Positions 40,403 through 49,885 of a DNA stretch of 64,000 bases are shown here, in pieces. The position numbers were made by a program, and so were the translations under genes. Below the pieces are notes generated by a model. It was not told the DNA's origin and ran no database searches. It worked only from the letters and a program-made list of their open reading frames with translations. The first letter of the stretch is position 1; every line of letters starts with the position of its first letter. Where the stretch lies: positions 1 to 64,000 of the forward strand of contig CAVONT010000019.1 in assembly GCA_963697365.1 (NCBI GenBank). The letters run 5' to 3'. Source of the stretch: CAIXZV01 sp963697365 (lineage in GTDB: Bacteria > Chloroflexota > Limnocylindria > Limnocylindrales > CSP1-4).

Positions 40403-41317
40403 AGGACGCTGACCTCGCGCCCGGCCCGTCCACGGTTGACGAACCAGACGTAGAACGAGACGGACACCAGCATGATCAGGATCAGGCCGACCGCCATCGC
40501 GGAGCCGAATGGCCAGTTGCGGGTCTGGATGAAGGCGTCCACCAGCGCGTTGCCGGCGAGGAACGTCCGCCCGTAGCCCAGGATGGCCGGGATGACGTAC
40601 TCGCCCATCATCGGGATGAACACCAGGATCGAACCGGTGATCAGGCCCGGCAGCGCCATCGGCAGCGTGATCTGGCGGAAGGTCGCCCAGCGCGGCGCGC
40701 CCAGGTCCTTGGACGCCTCCACCAGGGTCCAGTCCATGCGCTCGAGCGTGACGTAGAGCGGGAACACCATCAGCGGCAGGTACCCGTACACGAGGCCCAT
40801 GAGGACCGCGAACGGCGTGCCCAGGATCCGGAAGTCGGGATCACCGATGACCGACCCGATGAACCCGCCGACGTTCTCCCGGCCCAGGATGATCAGCCAG
40901 GAGTAGGTCCGGATCAGGAACGAGGTCCAGAACGGGATGACCATGAGCAGCACGAACAGGCCCTTGCGCCTGCCGGCCCGGCTGGCGATGAAGTAGGCAA
41001 GCGGCAGCCCCACGACCAGGCAGCCGATCGTGCCCGCGATCGCCATCCCCAGCGAGGTCACGAACGGCGAGAGCCGCTGCGGCTGGGTGAGCAGCATCAG
41101 GTAGTTGTCGAACGTGAACGCCGGCTGGTAGCCGCCGTTGGGTGCCCGCACGCCGAACGAGAAGCACGACGACGATGGCGAGCGGCAGGACGAGCAGCAC
41201 CAGGTACCAGAGGGCCGCCGGCGTGACCAGCGCAGCCGTCAGCAGGCGGCTCTTCGCCCTGCTGCCGGTCCCGCTGATCGCCCGGGCCGAGGTGATGTCG
41301 TCGGTTGCCGCTGCCAT
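40399..41317 (-). CDS. potB: Polyamine-type ABC importer permease PotB (one frameshift)
   Basis: This is the first membrane subunit of the importer, about 305 aa. The N-terminal helix LVTPAALWYLVLLVLPLAIVVVLL is joined after an indel near 41,155 to PNGGYQPAFTFDNYLMLL. FVLLMVIPFWTSFLIRTYSWLIIL and the EAA loop EASKDLGAPRWATFRQITLPMALPGL follow. FIPMMGEYVIPAILGYGRTFLAGN is a hallmark of PotB. Spacing to potD is about 20 bases and the stop overlaps the potC start. Confidence 0.88.
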
Positions 41318-41336
41318 CGTCGCCGGGTCGCTCGCG

Positions 41337-42528
41337 TCAGCCCTGGCCGATCTTGGACTTGAACTCCTGCCAGATGTCGATGCGCTGCTGGTTGGAGGAC
41401 GTGTCGACCGCCCCCTCCAGGCTGGCCATCACCTCTGCGGGCGGGAAGATCGCCGGGTCGCTGAGCACTTCCGGATCGATGAATTCCTTGGCTGCGTCGT
41501 TGGGCGAGCCGTAGCCGGTGAAGTTCGTCTCCTCGGCCTGGATCTCCGGCTCGTGGATGAAGTTGAGGAAGGCGTACGCGGCGTTGGGGTTCGGCGCGTC
41601 GTTGACCATCACCCAGGTGTCCAGCCAGTACAGCGATCCCTCGGACGGGACGGTGTACGCGATGTCCGCCGTGTCCGGGTTCGCGCGCAGCTCCACGATC
41701 GGACCGGTCCAGGCCAGGCTCATGACCGCCTCCTCGGAGGAGAGCTTGTCCTGGTACGTGTCGGAGTCCAGCGCGAGCACGTGCGGCGCCAGGTCGAGCA
41801 GGATCTTGCGGGCCTCGTCCAGGTCCTCCTTCTCGGTGGAGTTGAGGGACTTGCCCAGCATCTTGAGCGGCATCACGAAGACGTCGCCCATGGAGTCCAC
41901 GAGGACCACCTTGCCCGAGTACTTGCCCTTGGCGAGGTCCAGGAACTCCTGCCACGAGGTGAGGGGCTCCTTGACGATCTTGCTCCGGTAGAGGATGCCG
42001 GTCGTGCCGAAGTCCTTGGGGAGCTGCCACTCGTCGTTGGGATCCCAGCCCTGGCCCTTGAACGCGGCGTTGATGTACTTCTGGTTGGGGATGCGGCTCC
42101 AGTCCAGCTTCTGGATGTAGCCGCCCTCGACCATCGCCGGGACGTACTCGGCCGTGGGGGCCGCGATGTCGTAGCCCGTGGCGCCTGCCTGGAGCTTCGC
42201 GAGGAGCTCCTCGTTGTTGGCGAAGGTGTCGTACTGGAACTGCTCGACGCCGAACTGCTCCGAGAACTTCGCCATGTTGTCGGGACTGACGTAGTCCGAC
42301 CAGTTGTACATGAACAGCTGCTTCTCGACGTCGCCCGCCGGAGCGGCGGTTGCGCCACCTCCGCCGCTGGACGCCGCCGGGGCCGCAGTTGCCACCGCCG
42401 CTCGAGCCGCTGCCGCAGGCCGCAAGGACCGCGCCGGCACCCAGCAGGCCCGAGGCCGCCAGGAAGCTCCGTCGCGGCACGCGGTTCATCGACGCGCGCT
42501 TCAGGATGTCGTCAAGGTTCTCCGCCAT
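41337..42528 (-). CDS. potD: Polyamine-type substrate-binding lipoprotein PotD (one frameshift)
   Basis: This is the extracytoplasmic solute-binding protein of the importer, about 397 aa. Near the N-terminus it has both a twin-arginine motif (VPRRSFLAASG) and a lipobox (AVLAACGSG), so it is probably exported folded by Tat and then lipidated. The mature protein starts after a Gly/Ala linker broken by an indel near 42,380. It shows LFMYNWSDYVSPDNMAKF, YDIAAPTAEYVPAMVEGG, DFGTTGILYRS and the aromatic SEGSLYWLDTWVMVND region typical of PotD/PotF. Polyamine binding is likely but not proven. Confidence 0.88.
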
Positions 42529-42573
42529 TGTCTGTCTCCTCCTCCAGAGATAGGCGATGGGGTGTCGTCCTCG

Positions 42574-43841
42574 TCAGGCGACGAGGATCAGGTTGGCCGA
42601 GTCCTCCCAGCGGACGACGACCGCGTCCCCCGGGCCGATGCCCGAGAGGTCCGCGGCGCCCGCTGCGTTCTGGCGTCGCACCACCACCTCGCCGGCCGCG
42701 TCGGTGGTGATCCGGAACTCCGTCTGGTCACCGAGATACGTGCCCTGGTGGACACGACCCTCGATGCTGCTCCACCCCTCCCCCGCGGGTTCCGCGTGGG
42801 CCGCCGGCTCCACGCGCATGCGTTCCGGGCGCACGGCGACGATGACGTGCGTGCCCGGCGTAGGACGCGCCTCGGGATCCGTCACGGTCCCGGTGAGACG
42901 CATGCCGCGGTCGCTCTCGACGCTGGCCCGGCCGGTTGCCGGGTCAAGCTCGAGCAGCTTGCCGTCGATGGGGTTCGAGACCCCGATGAAGTTGGCCACG
43001 AACCGGTTGACCGGACGCTCGTAGAGGTCCGCCGGCTTGCCCTGCTGCTGGATGCGGCCGTGGTGCATGACGACGATGGTGTCGCTCATGGTCAGGGCCT
43101 CCTCCTGGTCGTGGGTCACGTACACGAACGTGATCCCGACCTCGCGCTGGAGCGCCTTGAGCTCGAGCTGCATCTCCTTGCGCAGCTTGAGGTCCAGGGC
43201 GCCCAGGGGCTCGTCGAGGAGGAGCACGGTGGGATGGTTGACCAGGGCGCGGGCGAGGGCGACGCGCTGCTGCTGGCCGCCCGAGAGCTCCCAGGTGCGG
43301 CGGCGCTCGATAGCCGCCGAGGCGCACGAGCTCCAGCGCCTCGCCCACCCGCCGCTTCTCATCCGCCTTGGAGACCTTCTTCTGCCGCAGGCCGTAGCCC
43401 ACGTTCTGGGCGACGTCCATGTGCGGGAACAGCGCGTAGTGCTGGAAGACGGTGTTCACGTTCCGGCGGTACGGCGGCACGCCCGCGACCGGGGTCCCCG
43501 CCAGGTAGATCTCGCCCGATGTCGGCTGCTCGAAGCCCGCGATCATGCGCAGGGTGGTCGTCTTGCCGCAGCCCGACGGACCCAGGAACGAGTAGAAGGA
43601 GCCGGCCTCCACGGCCAGACGTCATCTCGTCCACGGCGATCACGTCGCCGAAGCGCTTGGTCACGCTGCTGATCTCGACGTCGGGCCGGACGTCATGGTC
43701 CCGGTGGATGGCATGAGGGTGCCGCAGGGAATCGGGGTGCTCGGCGGGGGCCTCGCCCCCGGGGCCGTGCTCGTGGAAGGCGGTCGAAGAGGGCGGCTCA
43801 GCGTGCGCCGGAGTGGTCAAGCGGGGATCCTCGACTTGCAC
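42574..43841 (-). CDS. potA: Polyamine-type ABC importer ATPase PotA (two frameshifts)
   Basis: This is the importer's ATPase, about 420 aa. The parts in order are a His/Pro-rich N-terminal extension of about 50 residues, then VEISSVTKRFGDVIAVD. Walker A reads FLGPSGCGKTTTLRMIAG, the Q-loop VFQHYALFPHM, the signature ELSGGQQQRVALARAL and Walker B VLLLDEPLGALDLKLRK. The H-loop VYVTHDQEEALTMSD and a TOBE-like C-terminal domain (VIVAVRPERMRV) follow. Indels near 43,330 and 43,620 split the ATPase. ATG 43841 is the furthest plausible start. It leads the pot operon and diverges from manC. Confidence 0.87.
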
Positions 43842-43997
43842 GGGGCTCGCGCCCCGGGACCAACGGTGGGCGCATGGTAGGGAGCCGATCGGCCCGCGTC
43901 AACGTGTTGTTCGGCACATGGAGTGCGACAGTTCGTGGGAATGCCGCCGCTATGGTTCGAATCTCGTGATCCGACGCTCGCGCGGCCAGCCCGCCCG

Positions 43998-44003
43998 TAG
44001 AAT
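43998..44003 (+). promoter_or_regulatory. Putative -10 (TAGAAT) for leaderless manC
   Basis: TAGAAT ends six bases before ATG 44010. With this spacing the transcript would begin at or next to the start codon. Confidence 0.45.
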
Positions 44004-44009
44004 GGGGGC

Positions 44010-45095
44010 ATGTACGTCGTGATCATGGCGGGAGGTGGGGGGACCCGCCTCTGGCCGCTCTCCCGTCCGGACCGGCCCAAGCCATTCCTGCCGCTGACCG
44101 GCACCGAGACGCTGCTCCAGGCAACGGTGCGGCGGCTGCTCGACGGACCGGAGCTCGAGGGCCTCGAGCGCTCGTCGATCACGGTTGTCACGGATCGCCG
44201 GTACGCCTCGCTCGTCCGCGAGCAGCTCGAGGGAGTGCGGGTCGTGTCGGAGCCGGTCGGCCGGAACACGGCTGCGGCGGTGGCACTGGCGGCCCTGGCC
44301 ATCGACCGCGACGACGATGACGTGATGATCGTCCTGCCTGCGGACCACCGGATCGAACCCCTGCGCGAAGGCGAGTTCCGCCGGGTTCTCGCGGATGCGG
44401 CGAGCGGGCTCGCGACGGGCGCCTTCGGGGTCGAGTCGCCCCTTGTCACGCTCGGCGTCCAGCCCACGCATGCGGCCACCGACTACGGGTACCTCGTCCC
44501 CCGCGCCGACGAGGGCGGGAGCGTGCTCGGCCTGACCGCGTACCCGCTGCGCGCCTTCGAGGAGAAGCCCGTGGCAGGTCGCGCCCGCGAGCTGCTGGAG
44601 ACGACCGGTGTGGCATGGAACGCCGGGATGTTCCTGTGGCGCCGGCGTGCGATCCGGGCGGCCCTCGAGCGCTACACGATGCTGCCCACCGTGCTGGAGC
44701 CGGCCCTCGTGTCGGACGCCGCGCTGGCGACCGCCTACGACCGGATCCAGGGGCTCTCGATCGACCATGCCGTCATGGAGGGTGCCGCACGCGACCGCCA
44801 GGTGGTGATGGCGACGCTCGACGTTGGCTGGAGCGACCTCGGTGGCTGGCCATCGCTGCTGGCCGCCCTCGGGCACCCCGCCGAGGGCGCGGTGGTGCAG
44901 CCCGGGCAGGCCGTCGAGCTGGGCGAGGACGACCTGCTGGTCGCCTCCGAGGATGGGCGCCTGGTGGTTCGCCACGGGACGGCCGGTAGGATGGTCCCCG
45001 AGCGGCCGGTCGCCGTGCTGCGCGGGGCCGGCGACGCGTTCGATGTCGTGCAGGCCCTGCTCGACCGGTGTGCAGCAGCGGAGGCTCGAGCGTGA
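44010..45095 (+). CDS. manC: Mannose-1-phosphate guanylyltransferase
   Basis: This enzyme makes GDP-mannose from mannose-1-phosphate and GTP for glycan synthesis. At 361 aa it is the short, monofunctional form. Motifs are the nucleotide-binding MAGGGGTRLWPLSRPDRPKPFLPL, VSEPVGRNTAAAVALAAL, VLPADHRI, DYGYLVPR, AFEEKPV and WNAGMFLWRRR. The C-terminal VGWSDLGGWPSLLAAL is also typical. The frame is intact. Its stop overlaps the GTG of the phosphomannomutase (GTGA at 45092), so the two consecutive steps from mannose-6-phosphate are coupled. Confidence 0.93.
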   Translation: MYVVIMAGGGGTRLWPLSRPDRPKPFLPLTGTETLLQATVRRLLDGPELEGLERSSITVVTDRRYASLVREQLEGVRVVSEPVGRNTAAAVALAALAIDRDDDDVMIVLPADHRIEPLREGEFRRVLADAASGLATGAFGVESPLVTLGVQPTHAATDYGYLVPRADEGGSVLGLTAYPLRAFEEKPVAGRARELLETTGVAWNAGMFLWRRRAIRAALERYTMLPTVLEPALVSDAALATAYDRIQGLSIDHAVMEGAARDRQVVMATLDVGWSDLGGWPSLLAALGHPAEGAVVQPGQAVELGEDDLLVASEDGRLVVRHGTAGRMVPERPVAVLRGAGDAFDVVQALLDRCAAAEARA

Positions 45096-46574
45096 CCAAC
45101 GAGACGGGGGTGCTCAACCCCGACGCGGATCATCTTCGGTACCGACGGGTGGCGGGCCCGCGTCGCGGAGGACTACACGTTCGAGAACGTGCGGCGCTGT
45201 GCGGACGGGGTCGCGCGCTACATCGTGGAGCGCGGCGAGCAGGCCAAGGGCGTCGTCATCGCCTACGACCGGCGGTTCCAGTCGGAGTTCTTCGCCCAGG
45301 CCGCCGCCGAGGTGCTCCTCGCCCACGACATCCCGGTGGCGATCAGCCGGACCGCGGTGCCCACCCAGATGGCCTCGTTCGAGGTCGTCCAGCGAGGAGC
45401 GGCCGCTGGCGTCGTCATCACCGCGTCGCACAATCCCTGGTTCGACAACGGCTTCAAGGTGAAGGCTCCGACCGGCGCCGCTGCTGGCGCCGAGATGCTC
45501 CAGGCCATCGAGGCCGGGATCGCCGCCAACGCCGGCATCGCGATCGAGCGCCGGCCATTCGCCGATGCCGAGGCGGCAGGCCTCGTGGAGTGGTACGACC
45601 CGTTCGACGGCTACGAGGCGTTCGTCCGCACGACGCTGGACCTCGATGCGCTGCGAGCGGCCGACGTCTCCGTGCTGGTGGAGCCGCTGTACGGCGCCGG
45701 CGCCGGCTGGATCCCGCGCCTCCTCGCGGGCGGCCGCATCCGGGTGACCGAGATCCACGGCGAGCGCAACCCGTACTTCGGCGGTGTCAACCCGGAGCCC
45801 ATCCGGCCCCACGTCGACGAGGCCCTCGCGCGGATCGCCGCAGGCGGCTTCGACATGGGCCTCCTGCTCGACGGTGATGCCGACCGGGCGGGCGCAGCCG
45901 ACGAGCGCGGCGTGTTCCTCCACCAGCTGGAGGTGACCGGCCTGCTCATGTACTACCTCGCGGAGCACCGCGGCCTGCGCCAGCCGGTGGTCGTCTCGGT
46001 GAACAACACCTCCACCGCGACGACGCTGGGAGCCCACTTCGGGATCGAGACGCACGAGGTCCCGGTCGGCTTCAAGTTCATCGCCCCGCGGATGATCGAG
46101 ACCGGGGCGATGCTGGGCGCGGAGGAGTCCGGCGGCTACGGGTTCGGGATGCACCTCCCCGAGCGCGACGGCATCTACGCCGACCTCATGCTGCTCGACC
46201 TGTTCCTCAAGGAGAAGGCTCGCGGCAACTGGCCGGTCTCGCGTGCGGTCGAGCTGTTCCACGAGCTGGCCGGGCCATCGTGCTACCGGCGGATCGATGT
46301 GCACGTGGAGCGGGCGAAGTACGACGGCGTCAAGCAGCGGCTCCTCGTCGAGCTCGCGGCGACGCCGCCGACGTCACTCGCGGGCGAGCCGATCGTCCGG
46401 ACGCAGGTGCTGACCACCGCGGACGGCTTCAAGTGGTTCCTCGCCGACGGCTCCTGGCTCCTGGTCCGGGCGTCGGGGACCGAGCCGCTCGTGCGGGTCT
46501 ACACGGAGGCGTCCACGCCCGACCTCCGCGACGAGCTGGTGGTCACCGGGGAGCGGATCGTCCGGGGCGGCTGA
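45092..46574 (+). CDS. Phosphoglucomutase/phosphomannomutase family protein (one frameshift)
   Basis: This is an alpha-D-phosphohexomutase of about 493 aa, probably providing mannose-1-phosphate to ManC. GTG 45092 leads a short N-terminus, then an indel near 45,115 and the restored IIFGTDGWRARVAEDYTFENVRR. The phosphoserine loop is GVVITASHNPWFDNGFK, the metal loop LLLDGDADRAGAAD, the sugar-binding loop LGAEESGGYGFG, and the phosphate-binding loop VRASGTEPLVRVY. All four catalytic loops are present. PGM versus PMM specificity cannot be told from sequence; the operon partner favours PMM. Confidence 0.88.
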
Positions 46575-46613
46575 TGGCGCAGAAGGGGGGCTGACCCCCG
46601 GCGCGGACGGGTG

Positions 46614-46619
46614 TAGGCT
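46614..46619 (+). promoter_or_regulatory. Putative -10 (TAGGCT) upstream of the SWIM mini-protein
   Basis: TAGGCT lies within CGGGTGTAGGCTTC (46608-46621). The identical 14-mer occurs just before the cobalamin riboswitch (49870-49883). It leaves a leader of about 85 bases. Confidence 0.45.
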
Positions 46620-46712
46620 TCCCGTGAAGACCGCCATCACCGGCGCGCAGTCCAGCCGGACGGCGGCCCTCGTAGACGCCCCGACGCACGGGCGACTGGA
46701 GGTTGATCGGCG

Positions 46713-46991
46713 ATGCACTCCTCTCTCATCGGCAAGGTCGAGAAGGCGAATCGCTACGCTCGCGAGCTGGACCGCATCTCGCTCGAGCGGGTCGCCCTGA
46801 CGTTCCGCGGTGACAACGACACCCATCACGTCAGCCTCGATGCCGGCAAGTGGCACTGCACGTGCCACTACTTCGAGAGTTGGGGTTCCTGCGTTCATCT
46901 CCTGGCCCTCCAGAAGATCTTCGGCGTCATGCTGCCGGAGGAGGCGCAGGTCTCGATGTTCGACGCCCAGCCGGTGGGCGCCACCGCCTGA
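46713..46991 (+). CDS. SWIM-type zinc-finger mini-protein
   Basis: This 92-aa protein consists of an N-terminal helical stretch (LIGKVEKANRYARELDRISLERVAL), then a beta region (FRGDNDTHHVSLDAGKWHC). A SWIM-type zinc motif follows: CTCHYFESWGSCVH, matching CxCxnCxH. It then reads LLALQKIFGVMLPEEAQ. SWIM domains bind DNA or mediate protein contacts, usually as parts of larger proteins; a stand-alone one is unusual. ATG 46713 follows CTGGAGGTTGATCGGCG, with GGAGG nine bases upstream. A hairpin terminator follows. The function is unknown. Confidence 0.75.
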   Translation: MHSSLIGKVEKANRYARELDRISLERVALTFRGDNDTHHVSLDAGKWHCTCHYFESWGSCVHLLALQKIFGVMLPEEAQVSMFDAQPVGATA

Positions 46992-47049
46992 CCCAGCCGC
47001 GGGGCCCGACGGCGCTCGCGAACGACCACCTCGACTCCACGCCAACGAG

Positions 47050-47083
47050 ACGGATGCCGCCGGGACCACCCGGCGGCATCCGT
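47050..47083. terminator. Perfect 15-bp stem-loop between convergent genes
   Basis: ACGGATGCCGCCGGG / CCCGGCGGCATCCGT with loop ACCA lies between the SWIM gene (+) and the lipoprotein gene (-). There is no T-run; the position suggests a bidirectional terminator. Confidence 0.7.
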
Positions 47084-47087
47084 GCGT

Positions 47088-47621
47088 TCAGGGCAGGACG
47101 TCGACCGTCCAGTACCACACCGCCTGGCGACCGGCGCCGAAGCCGGCCTCCAGCTGCAGGCTCCACGTGCCGGGCGACCCGGGAGACGGCAGGTCGATGA
47201 CCTGGCCGCCGCCCGAGGCGCCAGCTTCCGGGTCGGCGGCGACGCCGTTCGCGACCGGTGCCCAGCGCGCCGTCCAACGCTCCACCTGCAGCGGCGGATC
47301 GAGGGCCACGCGCCACGGACCGGCACCCAGCGCAACGGCCTCCGACTGGACGATCCACGGCGCGTCCGAGCCGAACCCGTCCCAGGTGTACGAGCCCTCG
47401 GCTCCAGGGACCCCTGGAGTCTCGGGTCCGGCCAGCAGGAGGGCGGCCGGAGGCCTGTCGGCCACGACCACCGTCCCGGCCGGGGACGCAGTTCCGGTTG
47501 CCGTCGCCGTGGCTGCCGGATCAGCCGTCACCGGTTGTGCGGCCGACCCGGACCCGGGACCGCACCCGGCCACGACGACCGTGACCAGCGCGACCGCCGG
47601 CAGCGCCACCGTCCATCTCAC
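47088..47621 (-). CDS. Hypothetical lipoprotein, 177 aa
   Basis: I do not recognise the family. GTG 47621 starts a signal peptide (WTVALPAVALVTVVV) with lipobox VVAGC. An Ala/Thr-rich linker follows, then a beta-rich domain with YTWDGFGSDAPWIVQSEAVAL, PLQVERWTARWAP and WSLQLEAGFGAGRQAVWYW. The start overlaps the stop of the gene upstream (GTGA), so it is the third gene of a minus-strand operon of exported proteins. It may partner the metalloprotease-like neighbour. Confidence 0.65.
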   Translation of the reverse strand: MRWTVALPAVALVTVVVAGCGPGSGSAAQPVTADPAATATATGTASPAGTVVVADRPPAALLLAGPETPGVPGAEGSYTWDGFGSDAPWIVQSEAVALGAGPWRVALDPPLQVERWTARWAPVANGVAADPEAGASGGGQVIDLPSPGSPGTWSLQLEAGFGAGRQAVWYWTVDVLP

Positions 47622-48673
47622 CGGGCCACCTCCAGGCTCCCGGAGCCAAGTGGGCACAGCTGTCCGGTGCAGGGCTGGATCAGGGCGAACGAGATGGTTC
47701 CGGACGCGCTGGTCCTGAGTCCCTCGTTGGACGGCTTGCGGAACAGCGCCCGGACATCCATCGCGCTCGAGACCACGACCTGGGCGGTGTACGTGCCGCT
47801 CGAACCCGGGGTCATCACCTGCATGTCCGCCCAGCCCGTCGCGGTGCGCCGCTGGAGCACGACGGTCCGCCCGGTCACGTAGTTGTTGGACAGGCGACCG
47901 CTACCGGCGCTCTTGAGCGTGGCGGTGTGCGTGACCACTGACCCTGCAACCACGTTCGTCATCGACGTCGTGAGCGCCAGGGCGCTCGGCACGTCGAGGC
48001 ACGTGGAGTACAGGGTGGACGTCGTGAGCACGTCGTACGCCTGCTGGAGCGCCGCGATGTCGCATCGGCCGTAGACATGGGCATTCCAGCCGGCCCTCGG
48101 CTTCGTGCGCGAGTACGTCTGGACGACCGCATCCTGGTAGTCCGAGTCATCGGCGTAGTTGACGTGGTGGTCAAGGCCCAGGATGTGCCCGAACTCGTCG
48201 AGAGAGATCGTCTCGGCCTCGTAGCAGCCGTCCGGATCGCCGGTCATCTCACACCACCGCAAGGTGCCCCAGTCGTAGCGGTGCCCGTTCTCGCGCAGCC
48301 ACATCCTGAAGCTGGTGGGGGCAGTGCGGCTGAAGCAGGCCAGCCCATTCACCCCGCACTGCGCGTCGACCCCGTAGTAGATGGGGTTCGAGGCGCCGGA
48401 CACATAGCCGAAGATCGGAGCCTTGCTGCGGCGCGATGCGTTGCTGTCCTCTGCGGCCGCGTTGATGGCGGTCTTCATCGCCGTGGGTGGCGTCCCACCG
48501 GTGGCCCAGCGGTAGTCGAGAGCCTGGTTCTGGGCGAACAGGCCGCCGCCCAGCATGGGGTTCGGCGAGTGCGCCGTCACCGTCGCAAGCGCGGGGACGA
48601 GCGTGGCAACGATTCCAGTGCCGATGACGATTGCCGCCCGCAGCCGGGCCTTGGACTGGATCATGCGGATCAC
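47618..48673 (-). CDS. Secreted metzincin-like protein with an altered zinc motif
   Basis: This protein of 351 aa carries an N-terminal signal anchor (AAIVIGTGIVATLVPALATV). Its central domain resembles matrixin/metzincin peptidases: ETISLDEFGHILGLDHH near 48,165-48,215, followed by DYQDAVVQTYSRTKPRAGWN. The usual HEFGHxLGLDHH has Asp instead of the first His. Six cysteines (for example DAQCGVNGLACF and MTGDPDGCYE) suggest disulfides. The C-terminal about 130 residues form a beta-sandwich (VTHTATLKSAGSGRLSNNYVTGRTVVLQRR). The start GTG 48673 overlaps the preceding stop. Catalysis is uncertain given the substitution. Confidence 0.7.
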   Translation of the reverse strand: MIRMIQSKARLRAAIVIGTGIVATLVPALATVTAHSPNPMLGGGLFAQNQALDYRWATGGTPPTAMKTAINAAAEDSNASRRSKAPIFGYVSGASNPIYYGVDAQCGVNGLACFSRTAPTSFRMWLRENGHRYDWGTLRWCEMTGDPDGCYEAETISLDEFGHILGLDHHVNYADDSDYQDAVVQTYSRTKPRAGWNAHVYGRCDIAALQQAYDVLTTSTLYSTCLDVPSALALTTSMTNVVAGSVVTHTATLKSAGSGRLSNNYVTGRTVVLQRRTATGWADMQVMTPGSSGTYTAQVVVSSAMDVRALFRKPSNEGLRTSASGTISFALIQPCTGQLCPLGSGSLEVAR

Positions 48674-49740
48674 GGGGCCACCTCCTCGGCGGCGGGCAGG
48701 AAGCGGCGGAGATCGGTGTTGCCGGCCACCCGGCCGTCAGGGGCAAGCAGGACCTCGCCGGGCGAGGACGACGCGCCACTCGTCGCGAGCGAGCCACCGC
48801 CCACGGGCAGCACACCGTCCACGTCGAGGGCGCGCCCGGCCCCCGAGCGCACATCGACGGCTCGCAGCCGACCGCCGGCCGTCTCGACGACGACGGTCTC
48901 GCCGGCTGCACCACCCAGTGCGGCGAGGCGCGCATCCGGTGCAAGGATGCGCTGGGCACCGTCACGCTCATGCGCGACGATGGGGCAGGGGAGGCCCCTG
49001 CACACCTCCCGCGCCACGAGGATCCCGTCGACGACACCCAGGGCGGGCCCGGTCGGCGCGAAGGTCGCCACCTGCCCGTCCGGCGCGAGGACCCGCGTGC
49101 GGCATGCCAACTCCGCACATGAGGACACGACCACGTCGCCGCCTGGCGCCACAGCCAGCCCGGTCGTGAATGTGGGCCCGTACGCTGCATCGGCGCGCAG
49201 GGGAGCCAGCACGCGGCGGGCTTGTCCCAGCGTCTTCCAGTCAGCGAGCTCGCGCCGCCAGACGCCGAGATCCGCGCGCGTCCGCCGGTCGACACGGTGC
49301 TCGTACAGCGCGTCCCCGTCTGCCGTGGCGACGGCAGACCGCACGACCGCGTCACGCACTGTCGCGATGATCGTGGCGCAGCCACGCTCCGGGTCGAGTG
49401 CCCGCAGCACCGAGCGGGCACCGTCGTCCTCGCCGGCGATCACGCGTCCCTGCACGGGGCCGCTCGCGAACGCCTCCGGTTCCAGGACGAGGGTCCGCCC
49501 CGGTCCCTCGGCTCCGCCAGCGAGCAGTCGCATCCCGGCCAGCGTGCCCGCTGCATCGAGCACCGGGTCCAGCCGGTACCAGGCGCTCCCCCCGCCGGGC
49601 GGTGCCCCTCCGCTGCCGCATGTCGTCGGCACCCACGCCTCCGGTCCCGCAGCGAGCATCGGCGACCCGCCGAGCGATAGGGCGCCTGCCAGGACGAGTC
49701 CCGCGACCGGGACCATGTGCCGACAACGGCCGAACTCCAT
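48670..49740 (-). CDS. Secreted beta-propeller-like hypothetical protein
   Basis: This protein of 356 aa has a signal peptide (VPVAGLVLAGALSLGGSPMLAA) and then repeated short beta-strand units. Examples are GRTLVLEPEAFASGPVQGRVIAG, TTGLAVAPGGDVVVSSCAELACRTRVLAPDGQVATF and GVVDGILVAREVCRGLPC. The pattern suggests a propeller or repeat-blade structure. Paired cysteines (SSCAELAC, REVCRGLPC) could form disulfides. ATG 49740 is the first gene of a three-gene minus-strand operon and diverges from the cobalamin locus. The function is unknown. Confidence 0.6.
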   Translation of the reverse strand: MEFGRCRHMVPVAGLVLAGALSLGGSPMLAAGPEAWVPTTCGSGGAPPGGGSAWYRLDPVLDAAGTLAGMRLLAGGAEGPGRTLVLEPEAFASGPVQGRVIAGEDDGARSVLRALDPERGCATIIATVRDAVVRSAVATADGDALYEHRVDRRTRADLGVWRRELADWKTLGQARRVLAPLRADAAYGPTFTTGLAVAPGGDVVVSSCAELACRTRVLAPDGQVATFAPTGPALGVVDGILVAREVCRGLPCPIVAHERDGAQRILAPDARLAALGGAAGETVVVETAGGRLRAVDVRSGAGRALDVDGVLPVGGGSLATSGASSSPGEVLLAPDGRVAGNTDLRRFLPAAEEVAP

Positions 49741-49809
49741 GACTGGACCTCCTCCGGCGGGTGGGTGTCGGTGGCGGGAGGAGGGCGAGGTGGCCAGTGT
49801 GGGTCACCA

Positions 49810-49830
49810 CACTTATGCGCCACTTATGCG
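49810..49830. repeat. Direct repeat CACTTATGCG x2
   Basis: CACTTATGCG occurs at 49810-49819 and 49821-49830, one helical turn apart. It lies between the divergent operons. It could be an operator half-site pair or part of a promoter for the minus-strand operon. Confidence 0.5.
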
Positions 49831-49875
49831 ACACGGGCTTGTCGCAATCGGGTCGCAGGTGGACCGTCCCGGGTG

Positions 49876-49881
49876 TAGGCT
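49876..49881 (+). promoter_or_regulatory. Putative -10 (TAGGCT) of the cobalamin operon
   Basis: TAGGCT lies in a 14-mer shared with the promoter region of the SWIM gene. A weak -35 candidate TCGCAG (49853-49858) is 17 bp upstream. The riboswitch aptamer begins about 10 bases downstream. Confidence 0.45.
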
Positions 49882-49885
49882 TCGG

